Positions 53,017 to 61,913 of a stretch of 64,000 bases of DNA are shown in pieces. The position numbers and the translations under genes were made by a program. This DNA is from Nocardioides sp. Arc9.136 (GTDB taxonomy: Bacteria; Actinomycetota; Actinomycetes; Propionibacteriales; Nocardioidaceae). The stretch covers positions 3,731,001 to 3,795,000 of the forward strand of contig NZ_CP113431.1 in assembly GCF_030506255.1 (NCBI RefSeq), given 5' to 3'. A model generated the notes under the pieces. It saw nothing but the letters and a program-made list of their open reading frames with translations. It searched no databases and was not told where the DNA came from. Position 1 is the first letter of the stretch; each line of letters begins with the position of its first letter.

Positions 53017-53127
53017 GGTTCCTCCGGAGGAGTGGGTCGCGTACCGGTCAACGAGGGAGGAGCGGCTGGGTGATGGGGGTCACAGATTCTGGGGACCGGT
53101 GTGGACCGGCTCCCGGGCACGGCGTCC

Positions 53128-54615
53128 TCAGAGGGTGGTGAGGCCGGCGCAGGTGTACTTCGTCCCGCCGACGGGGGCCCACTTCGAGCCGTCGAGCTCG
53201 ATGAAGCGCCAGCACTCGCCGGTCTGCCGGGGGCCGGTCTGCTGCGGGGCGTGCATGCCGTTGGCGGTCCAGTCCTTGACGCCCGCCAGGTCCCTGACGA
53301 GGGCCTCGCGGCTCAGCTTGCCGCCGAGGGCGACCGCCCGCTCGACGAAGAGCCTGGCGGCGGACCAGGAGAAGACCCCGAAGAACGTCGGCTCCGCACC
53401 GGGCTTCACCTGGTTGAGCCAGCTGACGTAGGTCTGCATCTCCTTGTTGCTGCTGGCCTCCTCGAACGGGACGAAGTTGAGGAACACCGTCGTGCCGTCG
53501 ACCGCGGAGCCGCCGCTCTCGATGTACTCCCGGTTGTAGGCGGAGGGGTCGATCATGAACACGTCGGGCTCGAAGCCCTGCTGCTGCATGGCGTCGGCGA
53601 GCCGGACGAACTGCGCCGGCTGGGCGATCATCTGGACGTACTTCACGCCCTTGTCCTTCATCTGCTGGACGTAGGGCGCGTAGTTGAACTCCGCGATGTC
53701 GATGCCCTGGACCATCGAGAACTTCATGCCCCGCTCGGACATGGCGGCCGCCTGGATCTTGCCGTTCTCCGAGGCGGCACCGGCGTTGATGTAGAGCATG
53801 GCGGCGTTCGCGGCGGCGTCGGGGAAGTTCTTCTTCACGTAGTCCGGGACGGCGTTCTGGAACTGGTTGGCCACCGTCGACTGCGCCCCGAAGCAGGTGC
53901 TGCAGCCGGCGCGGTCGCCGGTCACGGCCGCCGAGCGGATGTCGGGGAGCCCGCAGCCCTGGGCCGCGGACGCGCCGCCGGAGTCGAAGGCCGACATCGA
54001 GCCGATCATCGCGAAGACGTTCTCGCAGCCGTCGGAGTAGGCCTGCTGGTCGGCGGCCGCGTCGGTGCGGCTGTCGTAGGACTTCAGCGCGAGCTTGCGG
54101 CCGCAGATGTCGGTGGAGGCGTTGAAGTACGCGACGTACGCCTTGACCGCGTCCTGGCTGGACTCGAAGATGCCCGGCACCGGACCGGAGATGTCCGAGG
54201 CGTTGCCGATGGTGATCGTCTTGTCGTCGATGCCGGTCTGGTTCTTGAAGCCGTCGCACGAGCCGGCCTGGGTGCCGCCGTCCGCGGCGTTCTCGCCGCC
54301 CGGCTGGGCGGCGTCGCCGCCACCGCCTCCCGTGGACCCGGTCGCCCCCGACCCGCCGGCCGTGCTCCCGGTCGAGCCGCCCGTCGAGCCGGTGCTGCCG
54401 CCGAGGTCGGCCCCGGTGCCCGCGTCGCCCGTCGCGGCGCCCGGGACGTCGCCACCGGCGACCACGCCGCCCTCGGCACCCGCGGCGAGGCCGCCCGCCC
54501 CGACCACCTGGTTCGGGTCGAGCTGCGAGCCGCACGCGGCGAGGGCGAGGGTGAGCGCTCCGGCGAGGACGCCGAGGGCGACCGATCCGGGTTGGTGACG
54601 TCGAAGGCTGGGCAC
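53128..54615 (-). CDS. ABC transporter substrate-binding lipoprotein (Periplasmic_binding_6 type)
   Basis: 495 aa. Lipoprotein signal with LAAC (Cys28); a long Gly/Ser/Thr/Ala linker (30-115); then a type I periplasmic-binding fold: TITIGNASDISGPVPGIFESSQDAVKAYVAYFN, GCENVFAMIGSMSAFDSGG, and paired Cys (DGFK/DICGR/SDGCENV/GCSTCFG). Ligand not predictable; the family includes branched-chain amino acid, urea and aromatic acid binders. GTG start after GGAGGACCC. First gene of the operon, with a large palindrome directly before the Shine-Dalgarno. Confidence 0.92.
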   Translation of the reverse strand: MPSLRRHQPGSVALGVLAGALTLALAACGSQLDPNQVVGAGGLAAGAEGGVVAGGDVPGAATGDAGTGADLGGSTGSTGGSTGSTAGGSGATGSTGGGGGDAAQPGGENAADGGTQAGSCDGFKNQTGIDDKTITIGNASDISGPVPGIFESSQDAVKAYVAYFNASTDICGRKLALKSYDSRTDAAADQQAYSDGCENVFAMIGSMSAFDSGGASAAQGCGLPDIRSAAVTGDRAGCSTCFGAQSTVANQFQNAVPDYVKKNFPDAAANAAMLYINAGAASENGKIQAAAMSERGMKFSMVQGIDIAEFNYAPYVQQMKDKGVKYVQMIAQPAQFVRLADAMQQQGFEPDVFMIDPSAYNREYIESGGSAVDGTTVFLNFVPFEEASSNKEMQTYVSWLNQVKPGAEPTFFGVFSWSAARLFVERAVALGGKLSREALVRDLAGVKDWTANGMHAPQQTGPRQTGECWRFIELDGSKWAPVGGTKYTCAGLTTL

Positions 54616-54625
54616 GGGTCCTCCA

Positions 54626-54678
54626 CAGGAACTAGAACAGGTACTAGTTCCTGAACGAGGCGGTCACCGAAAGGTGAC
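54626..54678 (-). promoter_or_regulatory. Operator palindromes upstream of the ABC operon
   Basis: CAGGAACTAG (54626-54635) and CTAGTTCCTG (54644-54653) are perfect 10-bp arms around AACAGGTA; the centre contains TAGAACAGGTACTA, one base off TnnAACnnGTTnnA. A second repeat GTCACC-GAAA-GGTGAC lies at 54663-54678. The first palindrome ends 10 bp before the GTG and would block transcription or translation initiation. Confidence 0.55.
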
Positions 54679-54728
54679 GGCGCCCACACGTTTCGTCCGG
54701 CGGGATGTGGGTTGGCCGGTCCGGGCCT

Positions 54729-54808
54729 GCCGGAATCCCCGGCCCCCCGGGGTTTCCGGCACTCCTCGGCCGTTGCAACCCCTGAGAGGTGCCGGTTCTC
54801 CCTGAGGA
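54729..54808. repeat. Intergenic two-hairpin palindromic repeat, copy 2
   Basis: Begins GCCGGAATCCCCGG..CCCCGGGGTTTCCGGCACTCCTCGGCCGTTGCAACC in outline and ends CTGAGGAG at the tetR stop. Both hairpins of copy 1 (28823-28902) are present, with several paired changes in hairpin B (GCACTCC with GAGGTGC). Confidence 0.75.
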
Positions 54809-54810
54809 GA

Positions 54811-55440
54811 TCAGCGGCCCCGCGACAGCGACGGCCCCGCAGCGCCGCCGTCGGGGACGCCCGCGTCCCCCGAGACCAGCGCCAGGGCGTCGCCGAACGT
54901 GCAGACGGTCAGCGCGCGCAGCGCCCCGCCGTCCTCGAGGTGGTCGCCGGCCCGCAGCGACATCATGACGTTGAGGAGCATGCCGTGCGCCACGAAGTCG
55001 CGGGCCTGCTCGTCGGTGCAGCCGGTCGCCAGGATCGTCGCGTAGATCCGGTCCATGCAACGCCGACCGACGGCGCCGATCTCCTCGACGGAGCCCGCGG
55101 AGAAGCCGTGCATCAGCACCTGGAGGGTGTCGTCGACCCCCATCAGGTCGGCGTACGCGGCTCCGAGCCGCTCCCAGTCCGCATCCCGATTCGGGTCGAA
55201 CGGACCCTCGTCGAGGACGGCGGCGAACGCCGCCCGGACCCGCTCGCCGGCCGCCTCGAAGACCTCGAGGAACAGCTCGAGCTTCGTGCCGAACATGCGT
55301 ACGACGTACGGCTGCGAGACGCCGGCCTCCTTGGCGATCGCGTCCGTGGTCGTGCCGTGGAACCCGGCGCGGGCGAAGGCCCGCGCACCCGCCTCCAGCA
55401 GCAGCGCGCGTCGGGCGTCGGCACTCATCCGGACCACCAT
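54811..55440 (-). CDS. TetR family regulator
   Basis: 209 aa. N-terminal TetR helix-turn-helix: LLLEAGARAFARAGFHGTTTDAIAKEAGVSQPYVVRMFGTKLELFLEVFEAA. The ligand domain is unassigned. It diverges from an EmrB-type exporter across a 63-bp gap that holds GATTAC-N7-GTAATC; repression of both genes is likely. MVVRMSADARR start; the second ATG (MSADARR) is also possible. Confidence 0.9.
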   Translation of the reverse strand: MVVRMSADARRALLLEAGARAFARAGFHGTTTDAIAKEAGVSQPYVVRMFGTKLELFLEVFEAAGERVRAAFAAVLDEGPFDPNRDADWERLGAAYADLMGVDDTLQVLMHGFSAGSVEEIGAVGRRCMDRIYATILATGCTDEQARDFVAHGMLLNVMMSLRAGDHLEDGGALRALTVCTFGDALALVSGDAGVPDGGAAGPSLSRGR

Positions 55441-55442
55441 GG

Positions 55443-55478
55443 TTGACAGATTATCAGTCGATTACCTACGTTGTAATC
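55443..55478. promoter_or_regulatory. Divergent tetR/MFS promoter and operator
   Basis: Operator GATTAC-CTACGTT-GTAATC (55460-55478). Plus strand: TTGACA (55443-55448), 18-nt spacer, TACGTT (55467-55472) inside the operator. Minus strand: GATAAT-like -10 about 9 nt before tetR. The operator overlaps both promoters. Confidence 0.6.
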
Positions 55479-55503
55479 ATCCGATGCCTACTGAGGAGCC
55501 GCC

Positions 55504-56922
55504 ATGTCCACCATCCTCCTGCCGGCCGCTGACCGGCTCGCCATGGGGCGGCCCCCGCGGCGCCGACCGGTCGCGCTGGCCGTGCTCGCCGCCTCGCTCC
55601 CGATGTTCATGGCGACCCTCGACAACCTGGTGATGACCACCGCCCTCCCGGTCGTCCAGGCCGACCTGGGCGCCAGCGTCGGGCAGCTGTCGTGGTTCCT
55701 GAACGCCTACACGCTCAGCTTCGCGACCTTCATGCTGACCGCCGCGACCCTCGGGGACCGGTGGGGCCGCCGCCGCACGATGGTGGGCGGGCTGGTGCTC
55801 TTCACGGCCGCCTCCATCGCCGCCGCGCTGTCCACCACCTCCGAGGCGCTCATCGCGGCGCGGGCCGTCCAGGGGCTCGGCGCCGCGGCGATCATGCCGC
55901 TGTCGCTGACGCTGCTGGCCTCGTCGGTGCCGCCCGCCCGCCGGGCCGCCGCCATCGGCATCTGGGGCGGCGTCTCGGGTCTCGGCGTGGCGCTCGGGCC
56001 GGTCGTCGGGGGCGCGGTGGTGGAGGGGGTGAGCTGGCAGGCGATCTTCTGGCTCAACGTGCCGGTCGCCGTCGTCGCCCTGCCGCTGCTGCTCCTCGCC
56101 GTCCCGGAGTCCCGCGGCACCTGGAACCGCCTGGACCCGGTCGGCACCCTGCTGCTCGGCGGCGCGGTGTTCCTCGGCATCTGGGGCATCGTGCACGGCA
56201 ACGACGACGGGTGGTCGAGCGCCGGCGTGCTCGGCTCGCTGGTCGGCGCCGCGGTGCTGGTCCCGGCGTACGTCGCGTGGGCCCGCCGCCGCGCCGACGC
56301 CGTGCTGCCCCTGCGGCTCTTCGCCTCGCGCGGCTTCTCGGTGGCCAACGTCATCGGCCTGACCTTCACCCTCGGCATCTTCGGAGCGGTCTTCCTGCTC
56401 TCCCAGTACCTCCAGGTCGTCCAGGGCCACAGCCCGTTCGAGGCGGGCCTCCGCACGCTGCCGTGGACGGCCGCCCCGATGGTGGTCGCCCCGCTGGCCG
56501 GCGCCCTGGCCTCCCGCACCGGGCTGCGCCCGCTGCTGATGACCGGGCTGGCGCTCCAGGCCGGCGCCCTGCTGTGGTTCGCGTGGCTGACCGAGGACGG
56601 GGCTGCGTACTCCTCGTTCGTCGTGCCACTGGCCATGGCCGGCATCGGCATGGGGCTCACCTTCGCCCCGAGCGCCACCGCCGTGCTCGACGGGCTCCCC
56701 GACGACGACTTCGCCGTCGCCAGCTCGGCGAACTCCACGATCCGGGAGTTCGGGGTGGCGCTCGGCATCGCGCTGCTCACCGCGGTCTTCCTCGCCCACG
56801 GCGGCGCGATCACCCCGACCGGCTACGACGGGGCGGTCGGACCGGCGCTGCTCACCGGTGCCGGGGCCGTCGCCGTCGCCCTGGTGGCCGCGGCGTTCGC
56901 GCCCGGCCGGCGGCGGGCCTGA
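55504..56922 (+). CDS. DHA2-family MFS drug exporter (EmrB/QacA type)
   Basis: 472 aa, 14 predicted TM segments. Motifs: MATLDNLVMTTALPVVQADLGAS (TM1, DHA2), LGDRWGRRRTMVGG (motif A), IAARAVQGLGAAAIMP (motif B) and GIWGGVSGLGVALGPVVGGAVVEGVSWQAIFWLNVPV (motif C, antiporter). Likely proton-coupled efflux of a lipophilic compound sensed by the adjacent TetR. ATG preceded by GAGGAG. Confidence 0.92.
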   Translation: MSTILLPAADRLAMGRPPRRRPVALAVLAASLPMFMATLDNLVMTTALPVVQADLGASVGQLSWFLNAYTLSFATFMLTAATLGDRWGRRRTMVGGLVLFTAASIAAALSTTSEALIAARAVQGLGAAAIMPLSLTLLASSVPPARRAAAIGIWGGVSGLGVALGPVVGGAVVEGVSWQAIFWLNVPVAVVALPLLLLAVPESRGTWNRLDPVGTLLLGGAVFLGIWGIVHGNDDGWSSAGVLGSLVGAAVLVPAYVAWARRRADAVLPLRLFASRGFSVANVIGLTFTLGIFGAVFLLSQYLQVVQGHSPFEAGLRTLPWTAAPMVVAPLAGALASRTGLRPLLMTGLALQAGALLWFAWLTEDGAAYSSFVVPLAMAGIGMGLTFAPSATAVLDGLPDDDFAVASSANSTIREFGVALGIALLTAVFLAHGGAITPTGYDGAVGPALLTGAGAVAVALVAAAFAPGRRRA

Positions 56923-56940
56923 GGGTCGCCCGCGGCGGCC

Positions 56941-58101
56941 TCAGCGCAGCAGGTCGCGACCGATGACCATCCGCTGGATCTGGTTGGTGCCCTCGAAGAT
57001 CTGGGTGATCTTGGCGTCGCGGAACAGCCGCTCGACCGGGTAGTCGCGGGTGTAGCCGTTGCCCCCGAGGACCTGGACGGCGTCGGTGGTCACCCGCATG
57101 GCCGCGTCGCTGGCGGTCAGCTTCGCGATGCTCGCCTGGCGGGAGAACGGGCGGCCGGCGTCCTTGAGCCGAGCGGCGTGGAGGTACGTCGCGCGGGCGC
57201 GCTCGACCTCCGCTCCCATGTCGGCGAGCAGGAACTGCAGTCCCTGGAACTCCCCGATGGCCCGGCCGAACTGCCGCCGCTCGCGCGCGTAGGCGACCGC
57301 GTGGTCGAGCGCCGCCTGGGCGATGCCGGTGGCGACGGCGGCGATGCCGAGCCGGCCGGCGTCGAGCGCGGAGAGGGCGACCCTCATGCCGGCGCCCTCC
57401 TCCCCCACGCGGTGGGCGGCGGGGATGCGGGCCCCGTCGAGGATCACCTGGGTGGTGACGTCGCAGTGCAGGCCGAGCTTCTTCTCGGGCGCACCGAACG
57501 TCACGCCGGGGGTGTCGCCGGGGAGGATGAAGGCGGACAGCCCGCGCTTGGGGTCCTCGCCGGTGCGGGCGAAGAGGATGTAGTAGTCGGCGTGCGAGCC
57601 GTTGCTGATCCACTGCTTGGTGCCGGTGACGACGTACTCGCCGTCCTCGGCGGAGCCCTCGCGGACCGCCTTGGTGGCGATGCCGCTCACGTCGGAGCCG
57701 GCCTGCGGCTCGGAGAGGCAGTAGGCGCCGAGCCAGTCGCCGGAGAGCATCCGCGGCAGCCACTCGGCCCGCTGCTGCTCGGTTGCGTTGGCCGCCACCA
57801 CGGTCGCGGTGAGCGAGTGCACGCTCGCGCCGACGCCCACGCTGGGCCAGGCGGCGGCGATCTCCTCGATCACCTGCAGGTAGACCTCGTAGGGCTGCTC
57901 GCCCCCGCCGTAGGACTCGGGGAAGGGCAGGCTGAGCAGTCCCGCGCGGCCGAGCACGGCGTACGCCTCGGCGGGGAACTCCGCCCGCTCCTCCATCTCC
58001 GCGACCTGGGGCGCCAGCTTCTCCCGGGCGATCGACCCGGCCAGGTCCAGCAGCGCCTCGGCGTCCTCGCCCGGCAGGAGCCTCTCCACGTTCGTCGGCA
58101 T
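56941..58101 (-). CDS. Acyl-CoA dehydrogenase
   Basis: 386 aa. N-terminal alpha-domain; ACAD signature 1 [43 protein letters not shown]; signature 2 [14 protein letters not shown] with the conserved [19 protein letters not shown]. The catalytic Glu is in IFEGTNQ, as in short- and medium-chain enzymes. Substrate chain not defined. TAGGGT about 7 nt before the ATG gives a leaderless or near-leaderless start. Confidence 0.92.
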   Translation of the reverse strand: MPTNVERLLPGEDAEALLDLAGSIAREKLAPQVAEMEERAEFPAEAYAVLGRAGLLSLPFPESYGGGEQPYEVYLQVIEEIAAAWPSVGVGASVHSLTATVVAANATEQQRAEWLPRMLSGDWLGAYCLSEPQAGSDVSGIATKAVREGSAEDGEYVVTGTKQWISNGSHADYYILFARTGEDPKRGLSAFILPGDTPGVTFGAPEKKLGLHCDVTTQVILDGARIPAAHRVGEEGAGMRVALSALDAGRLGIAAVATGIAQAALDHAVAYARERRQFGRAIGEFQGLQFLLADMGAEVERARATYLHAARLKDAGRPFSRQASIAKLTASDAAMRVTTDAVQVLGGNGYTRDYPVERLFRDAKITQIFEGTNQIQRMVIGRDLLR

Positions 58102-58144
58102 GGTCCCCACCCTAGGTCGACTGCCGGGACGTAGGTTCCCGGGC

Positions 58145-59362
58145 ATGGACCGCACGAGCAGCGATGCCCGACGCGCCACCCGGCGGCTCACCGCCGAGGA
58201 CCGGGAGCAGTCCCGGCGGCTCGGCGAGGAGGGGTTCGGGGCGGACCCGCCGGGCCAGCCGGCGCCGCCCGCCGAGGACACCTCCCCGGCGGGCGGTCGG
58301 CACTCCTGGGGGAGGTTCGCCGGCGACCGGCTGCTCGCCCGCGCCGTCGGGCTGGAGCTCGGGTCGTGGTGGCACGGCACGCAGGTGCCGACCTGCGGCG
58401 TCGCCGACGTCACGGTCGCCGCGGAGCACCGCGGCGAGGGGCTGCTGCGCGAGCTGTTCCGCGCGCTGCTCGAGGAGGCCTCCGACCGGGGCGAGCCGCT
58501 GAGCACGCTCTACCCGACCGCGCCCGGCATCTACCGCCGGCTCGGCTACGAGGTCGTGTGCGCCCTTGACGAGGTCGACCTGGTCACCGCCGACCTGGGC
58601 CTGGTCCGCCCCGCGGAGGGCACCACGGTCCGGCGCGCCACCGTGGCCGACGTGCCCGCGGTCCGCGAGGCGTACGACGCGTGGGCCGCCGCGCAGAACG
58701 GCCCGCTCACCCGGCGGGGAGCCGGCTTCGGCGCCCCCGACGCCGCCTGGCTCGAGCAGGTCACCGCCACCACGCTCGCCGAGGACGCCGACGGCCGGGT
58801 CGTCGGCTTCGCGCGGTGGGACCGCGGCACCGGCTACGACGAGCATGCCCGGATCGCGGTGCCCGACCTGGTCGGGCTGACCGCGGACGCCCACCGCGCG
58901 CTGTGGCGGGTGCTGGGGTCCTTCTCCACCGTCGCGCCCACCGTCCGGCTGACCACCTCCGGGGCGGACGCCGCCCGCCTGGTCCTGCCCACCTCCACCG
59001 GGCGCCGGGTCGTGCACCGCCCGTACATGCTGCGGGTCCACGACCCCGCCCGGGCGCTCACCGGCCTGCGGCTCGCCCCCGGCTCGTGGACCGCGCAGCT
59101 CCGGGTCGCCGGCGACGTCCTCGGCGTGGCCGACGGCGGCTACCGGCTGGTCGTCGAGGACGGCGTCTCCCGGTGCGAGCGGGCCGACGTGCCGCCCGAC
59201 GCGGCGACGTACACCACCCAGGGGCTGGCGCTGGCCTTCGCCGGGACGCAGGACAGCGCCAACCTGCGCCTCGCCGGCCACCTGTCCGGCCGCCGCGACG
59301 ACGACCGGGTGCTCGACCTGCTGCTGCACGGCCGGCCGGTGCACGTGCGCGACTACTTCTAG
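58145..59362 (+). CDS. Eis-like GNAT N-acetyltransferase
   Basis: 405 aa with Eis architecture: two GNAT halves and a C-terminal SCP2-like domain. The acetyl-CoA loop is [27 protein letters not shown] (residues about 80-106) and the aromatic-rich [18 protein letters not shown] follows. Eis enzymes multi-acetylate amines such as aminoglycosides or protein lysines. The C-terminal carboxylate ends VHVRDYF, matching the Eis tail that reaches the active site. TAGGTT (58132-58137) is 7 nt before the ATG. Convergent with the phosphoesterase (4-bp overlap). Confidence 0.9.
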   Translation: MDRTSSDARRATRRLTAEDREQSRRLGEEGFGADPPGQPAPPAEDTSPAGGRHSWGRFAGDRLLARAVGLELGSWWHGTQVPTCGVADVTVAAEHRGEGLLRELFRALLEEASDRGEPLSTLYPTAPGIYRRLGYEVVCALDEVDLVTADLGLVRPAEGTTVRRATVADVPAVREAYDAWAAAQNGPLTRRGAGFGAPDAAWLEQVTATTLAEDADGRVVGFARWDRGTGYDEHARIAVPDLVGLTADAHRALWRVLGSFSTVAPTVRLTTSGADAARLVLPTSTGRRVVHRPYMLRVHDPARALTGLRLAPGSWTAQLRVAGDVLGVADGGYRLVVEDGVSRCERADVPPDAATYTTQGLALAFAGTQDSANLRLAGHLSGRRDDDRVLDLLLHGRPVHVRDYF

Positions 59363-60945
59363 GGGCCCTCGGTCTCGGGGAGGGCCGACGGCCCGGGGGC
59401 GGGGGTGACCGGCGGCAGGCCGGTCTCGCCGGCCGGCTCGGGCTCGTAGGACAGCTCGGTGTAGTCCCCGACCTCGAAGACGCCGTTGGTCAGCAGGTCG
59501 ACCTCCTGCAGCCCGACCGGACGCTCGTCGCGGTAGGTGATCAGGGTGACCGAGGCGGTGCGGCGGATCTTCGAGCCGATCGCGATGGCGTACGCCGCCC
59601 CGCCGGTCGTGCCGGTGGTGAAGGTGTGCCCCACCTCGCCGTTCTCGCCGACCACCTGGGTCGGCCCGCTGGCGACGTGCAGGTGGCCGCCGACGACGAG
59701 GTCTGCGCAGCCCCGGTCCAGGACCTCCCGGCCCAGGTTGGCGTCGTGGACCAGCACGGTGGCGATCCGCTCGTCGGCCTCGCAGACCTCGTCGGCTAGA
59801 CGCTCGCCGACCTCGGTGAAGGACAGGCCGGTCTCGTCGCGCCAGGCGCCGAGGCCGCTGGAGCGGGGGTCGTCGATGCCGATGAGCGGCGACCCGCCCG
59901 GCCCCTCGACGACCTCGCCGTCGAGCATCCGCCAGCCGCGGTCGGCGAGGTAGTCGCGCACGAAGGGGCCGTTGTCGTGGTTGCCCGCGACGCCCCAGCG
60001 GTCGAGGTCGTCGAAGGCCGCGGTCACCGAGTCGAGCGAGAACGCCTCCCAGGCCTTGCCGGTCGAGGTGTCGTCGCCGGCGTCGAGGACCGTGGTCGCA
60101 CCGGCGGCGTCGCCGATCGCGCGGGCGACGGCGTCCATGCCGATGTTGTCGTGGCGGTCGGAGACGAGCAGCGCGACCGTCTCGTCCTCGGCCGGCTCGC
60201 GGACCTCGAGGCCGGCGGCGTCCTCGGCCGCCGCGGCGTACCACTCCTTGCTCTTGGTGTAGGTGTCCACCGCGCTCTCGACGAGCCGCCGGGTCTGGTC
60301 GGTGGTGACGTCGCCGCGCACCTCCAGGCCCGCCACCTCCTCGGGCAGCGGCACGGCGGCGCCGAGCCACTGCTCGAGCGAGACCCAGTCGCGGTCGTCG
60401 TCGACCTGCGGGTCCTCGCCGCGCCAGGGCTCGACCAGGACCACGACCAGACCCGCCACGACGAGCACCGTGACCGCCCCGCGCCACGACCGGCCGGCCC
60501 GCAGCAGCTGGCGCCGGCGGTCGCGGCCGACCGCCGCCCAGACGAGCAGGGGGACGAGCGCGAGCACGGCCCCGCGCAGGGCCGCGTCGCGGGCCATCTC
60601 GACCACGACGCGCTCGACCTTGGCCCGGGGGCCGTCGGGCTGGCTGCCGATGTAGGCGTAGCGCTGGACCAGCTCGTCGGTGGTGCGGGCCTCGGTCTTG
60701 CCGAGGCGGACGTCGACGCCGATGCGGGACCCGGAGCGCAGGCGCAGGTCGGGCAGCACCGGCCCGGTGCGCACCACGACCTCGCCGTCCAGGGTCGGGC
60801 GGACCACCGCGTCGTGGCTGGCCACCGACACGGTCCGGGAGTCGGCGAGGAAGAGCGTCGTGCCGATCCCGACGGCGAGCACCGCCCAGACCACCACCGC
60901 CACGGTGGTGGCCAGGACGCGGCCGGGGCGCACGCCGGACGGCAC
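59359..60945 (-). CDS. Membrane-anchored metallophosphoesterase
   Basis: 528 aa. Three TM helices (about 11-33, 119-139, 154-172) precede an extracytoplasmic calcineurin-type phosphoesterase domain: SDRHDNIG (D-x-H), DAGDDTSTGK (GDxxx), VAGNHDN, VHDANLG and VVGGHLHVASG. All metal-ligand motifs are present, so it should be active; the substrate is unknown. It ends with a Pro/Glu-rich tail. Same strand as rlmB, 11 bp downstream. Confidence 0.88.
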   Translation of the reverse strand: MPSGVRPGRVLATTVAVVVWAVLAVGIGTTLFLADSRTVSVASHDAVVRPTLDGEVVVRTGPVLPDLRLRSGSRIGVDVRLGKTEARTTDELVQRYAYIGSQPDGPRAKVERVVVEMARDAALRGAVLALVPLLVWAAVGRDRRRQLLRAGRSWRGAVTVLVVAGLVVVLVEPWRGEDPQVDDDRDWVSLEQWLGAAVPLPEEVAGLEVRGDVTTDQTRRLVESAVDTYTKSKEWYAAAAEDAAGLEVREPAEDETVALLVSDRHDNIGMDAVARAIGDAAGATTVLDAGDDTSTGKAWEAFSLDSVTAAFDDLDRWGVAGNHDNGPFVRDYLADRGWRMLDGEVVEGPGGSPLIGIDDPRSSGLGAWRDETGLSFTEVGERLADEVCEADERIATVLVHDANLGREVLDRGCADLVVGGHLHVASGPTQVVGENGEVGHTFTTGTTGGAAYAIAIGSKIRRTASVTLITYRDERPVGLQEVDLLTNGVFEVGDYTELSYEPEPAGETGLPPVTPAPGPSALPETEGP

Positions 60946-60956
60946 TCGGGGGAGCC

Positions 60957-61913
60957 TCAGGCGCGCGCCTGCGCGACCGCGTAGAGCGCGACCGAGGCGG
61001 CCACGCCGGCGTTCAGGGACTCCAGCGTGTTGGCCATCGGGATCGAGACGACCTGGTCGCAGGTCTCCTGGACCAGCCGGGACAGGCCGCCGCCCTCGGC
61101 GCCCACCACGATCACGAGGGGACCGTCGGCGAGGCCGTCAGGCCCGGCGAGCTCGGGGAGCGTGACGTCGCCGTCGGCGGCGAGGCCGACGACCATGCAG
61201 CCGGCGTCCTGGTAGGCCTTGAGCTGCCGGACCAGGTTGACGGTCTGGGCGACCGGGATCCGGGCCGCGGCACCCGCGCTGGTCTTCCAGGCGGCAGCGG
61301 TCATGCTCGCCGCACGCCGCTCGGGGATGACCACGCCGTGGGCGCCGAAGCCGGCCGAGGAGCGGACGATCGCGCCGAGGTTGCGCGGGTCGGTGATCTG
61401 GTCGAGCACGACGATCAGCGGCTTCTCCTGGTTCGCCTCCGCGGCGTCCAGGAGGTCGTCGGGGTGGGCGTACTCGTAGGCCGGGATCTTCGCGACCAGG
61501 CCCTGGTGCACCGCGCCGCTGGTGATCCGGTCGAGCTCGCCGCGGGGCACCTCGAGCAGGCCGATGCCCTTCTCCGAGGCGAGGCGGAAGGCCTCGCGCA
61601 GCCGGCCGTCGCGCTCGGCGCCCTCGGCGACGTGGACGGCCGTGATCGGCACGCCCTCGCGCAGCGCCTCGACGACCGCGTTGCGGCCGGCGATCCACTC
61701 GATGTCGCTGCTGGACTTCTTGCGCGGGCGGGCAGGAGCGCCGCGGCGCTCGTTGCGCTGCGCGTCCTTGTAGGCCTTGTGGTAGGGCCGGTCCTTCGCC
61801 TTCGGCGTCGGTCCCTTGCCCTCGAGGCCGCGCTTGACGCGGCCGCCGGAGCCGACCGTGGCGCCCTTGCCGCCCTTGCGGATGGCGCCCTTGCGCTGGC
61901 TGTTCCCTGGCAT
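60957..61913 (-). CDS. rlmB: 23S rRNA (guanosine-2'-O)-methyltransferase RlmB (TrmH/SpoU family)
   Basis: 318 aa. A long basic N-terminal part (1-72, rich in Lys/Arg/Gly) precedes the substrate-binding domain ([14 protein letters not shown]) and the SPOUT domain with its three motifs: [34 protein letters not shown] and [23 protein letters not shown]. It methylates G2251-equivalent in 23S rRNA. The ATG overlaps the cysS stop by one base (TGATG); the cysS-rlmB order is conserved in actinobacteria. Confidence 0.95.
   Translation of the reverse strand: MPGNSQRKGAIRKGGKGATVGSGGRVKRGLEGKGPTPKAKDRPYHKAYKDAQRNERRGAPARPRKKSSSDIEWIAGRNAVVEALREGVPITAVHVAEGAERDGRLREAFRLASEKGIGLLEVPRGELDRITSGAVHQGLVAKIPAYEYAHPDDLLDAAEANQEKPLIVVLDQITDPRNLGAIVRSSAGFGAHGVVIPERRAASMTAAAWKTSAGAAARIPVAQTVNLVRQLKAYQDAGCMVVGLAADGDVTLPELAGPDGLADGPLVIVVGAEGGGLSRLVQETCDQVVSIPMANTLESLNAGVAASVALYAVAQARA

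Noticed and set aside
54811..55440. This TetR as the regulator of the three KstR-like sites
   Set aside because: Its own intergenic operator is GATTAC-N7-GTAATC, unlike the AACnnGTT motif, so it more likely controls only itself and the exporter.
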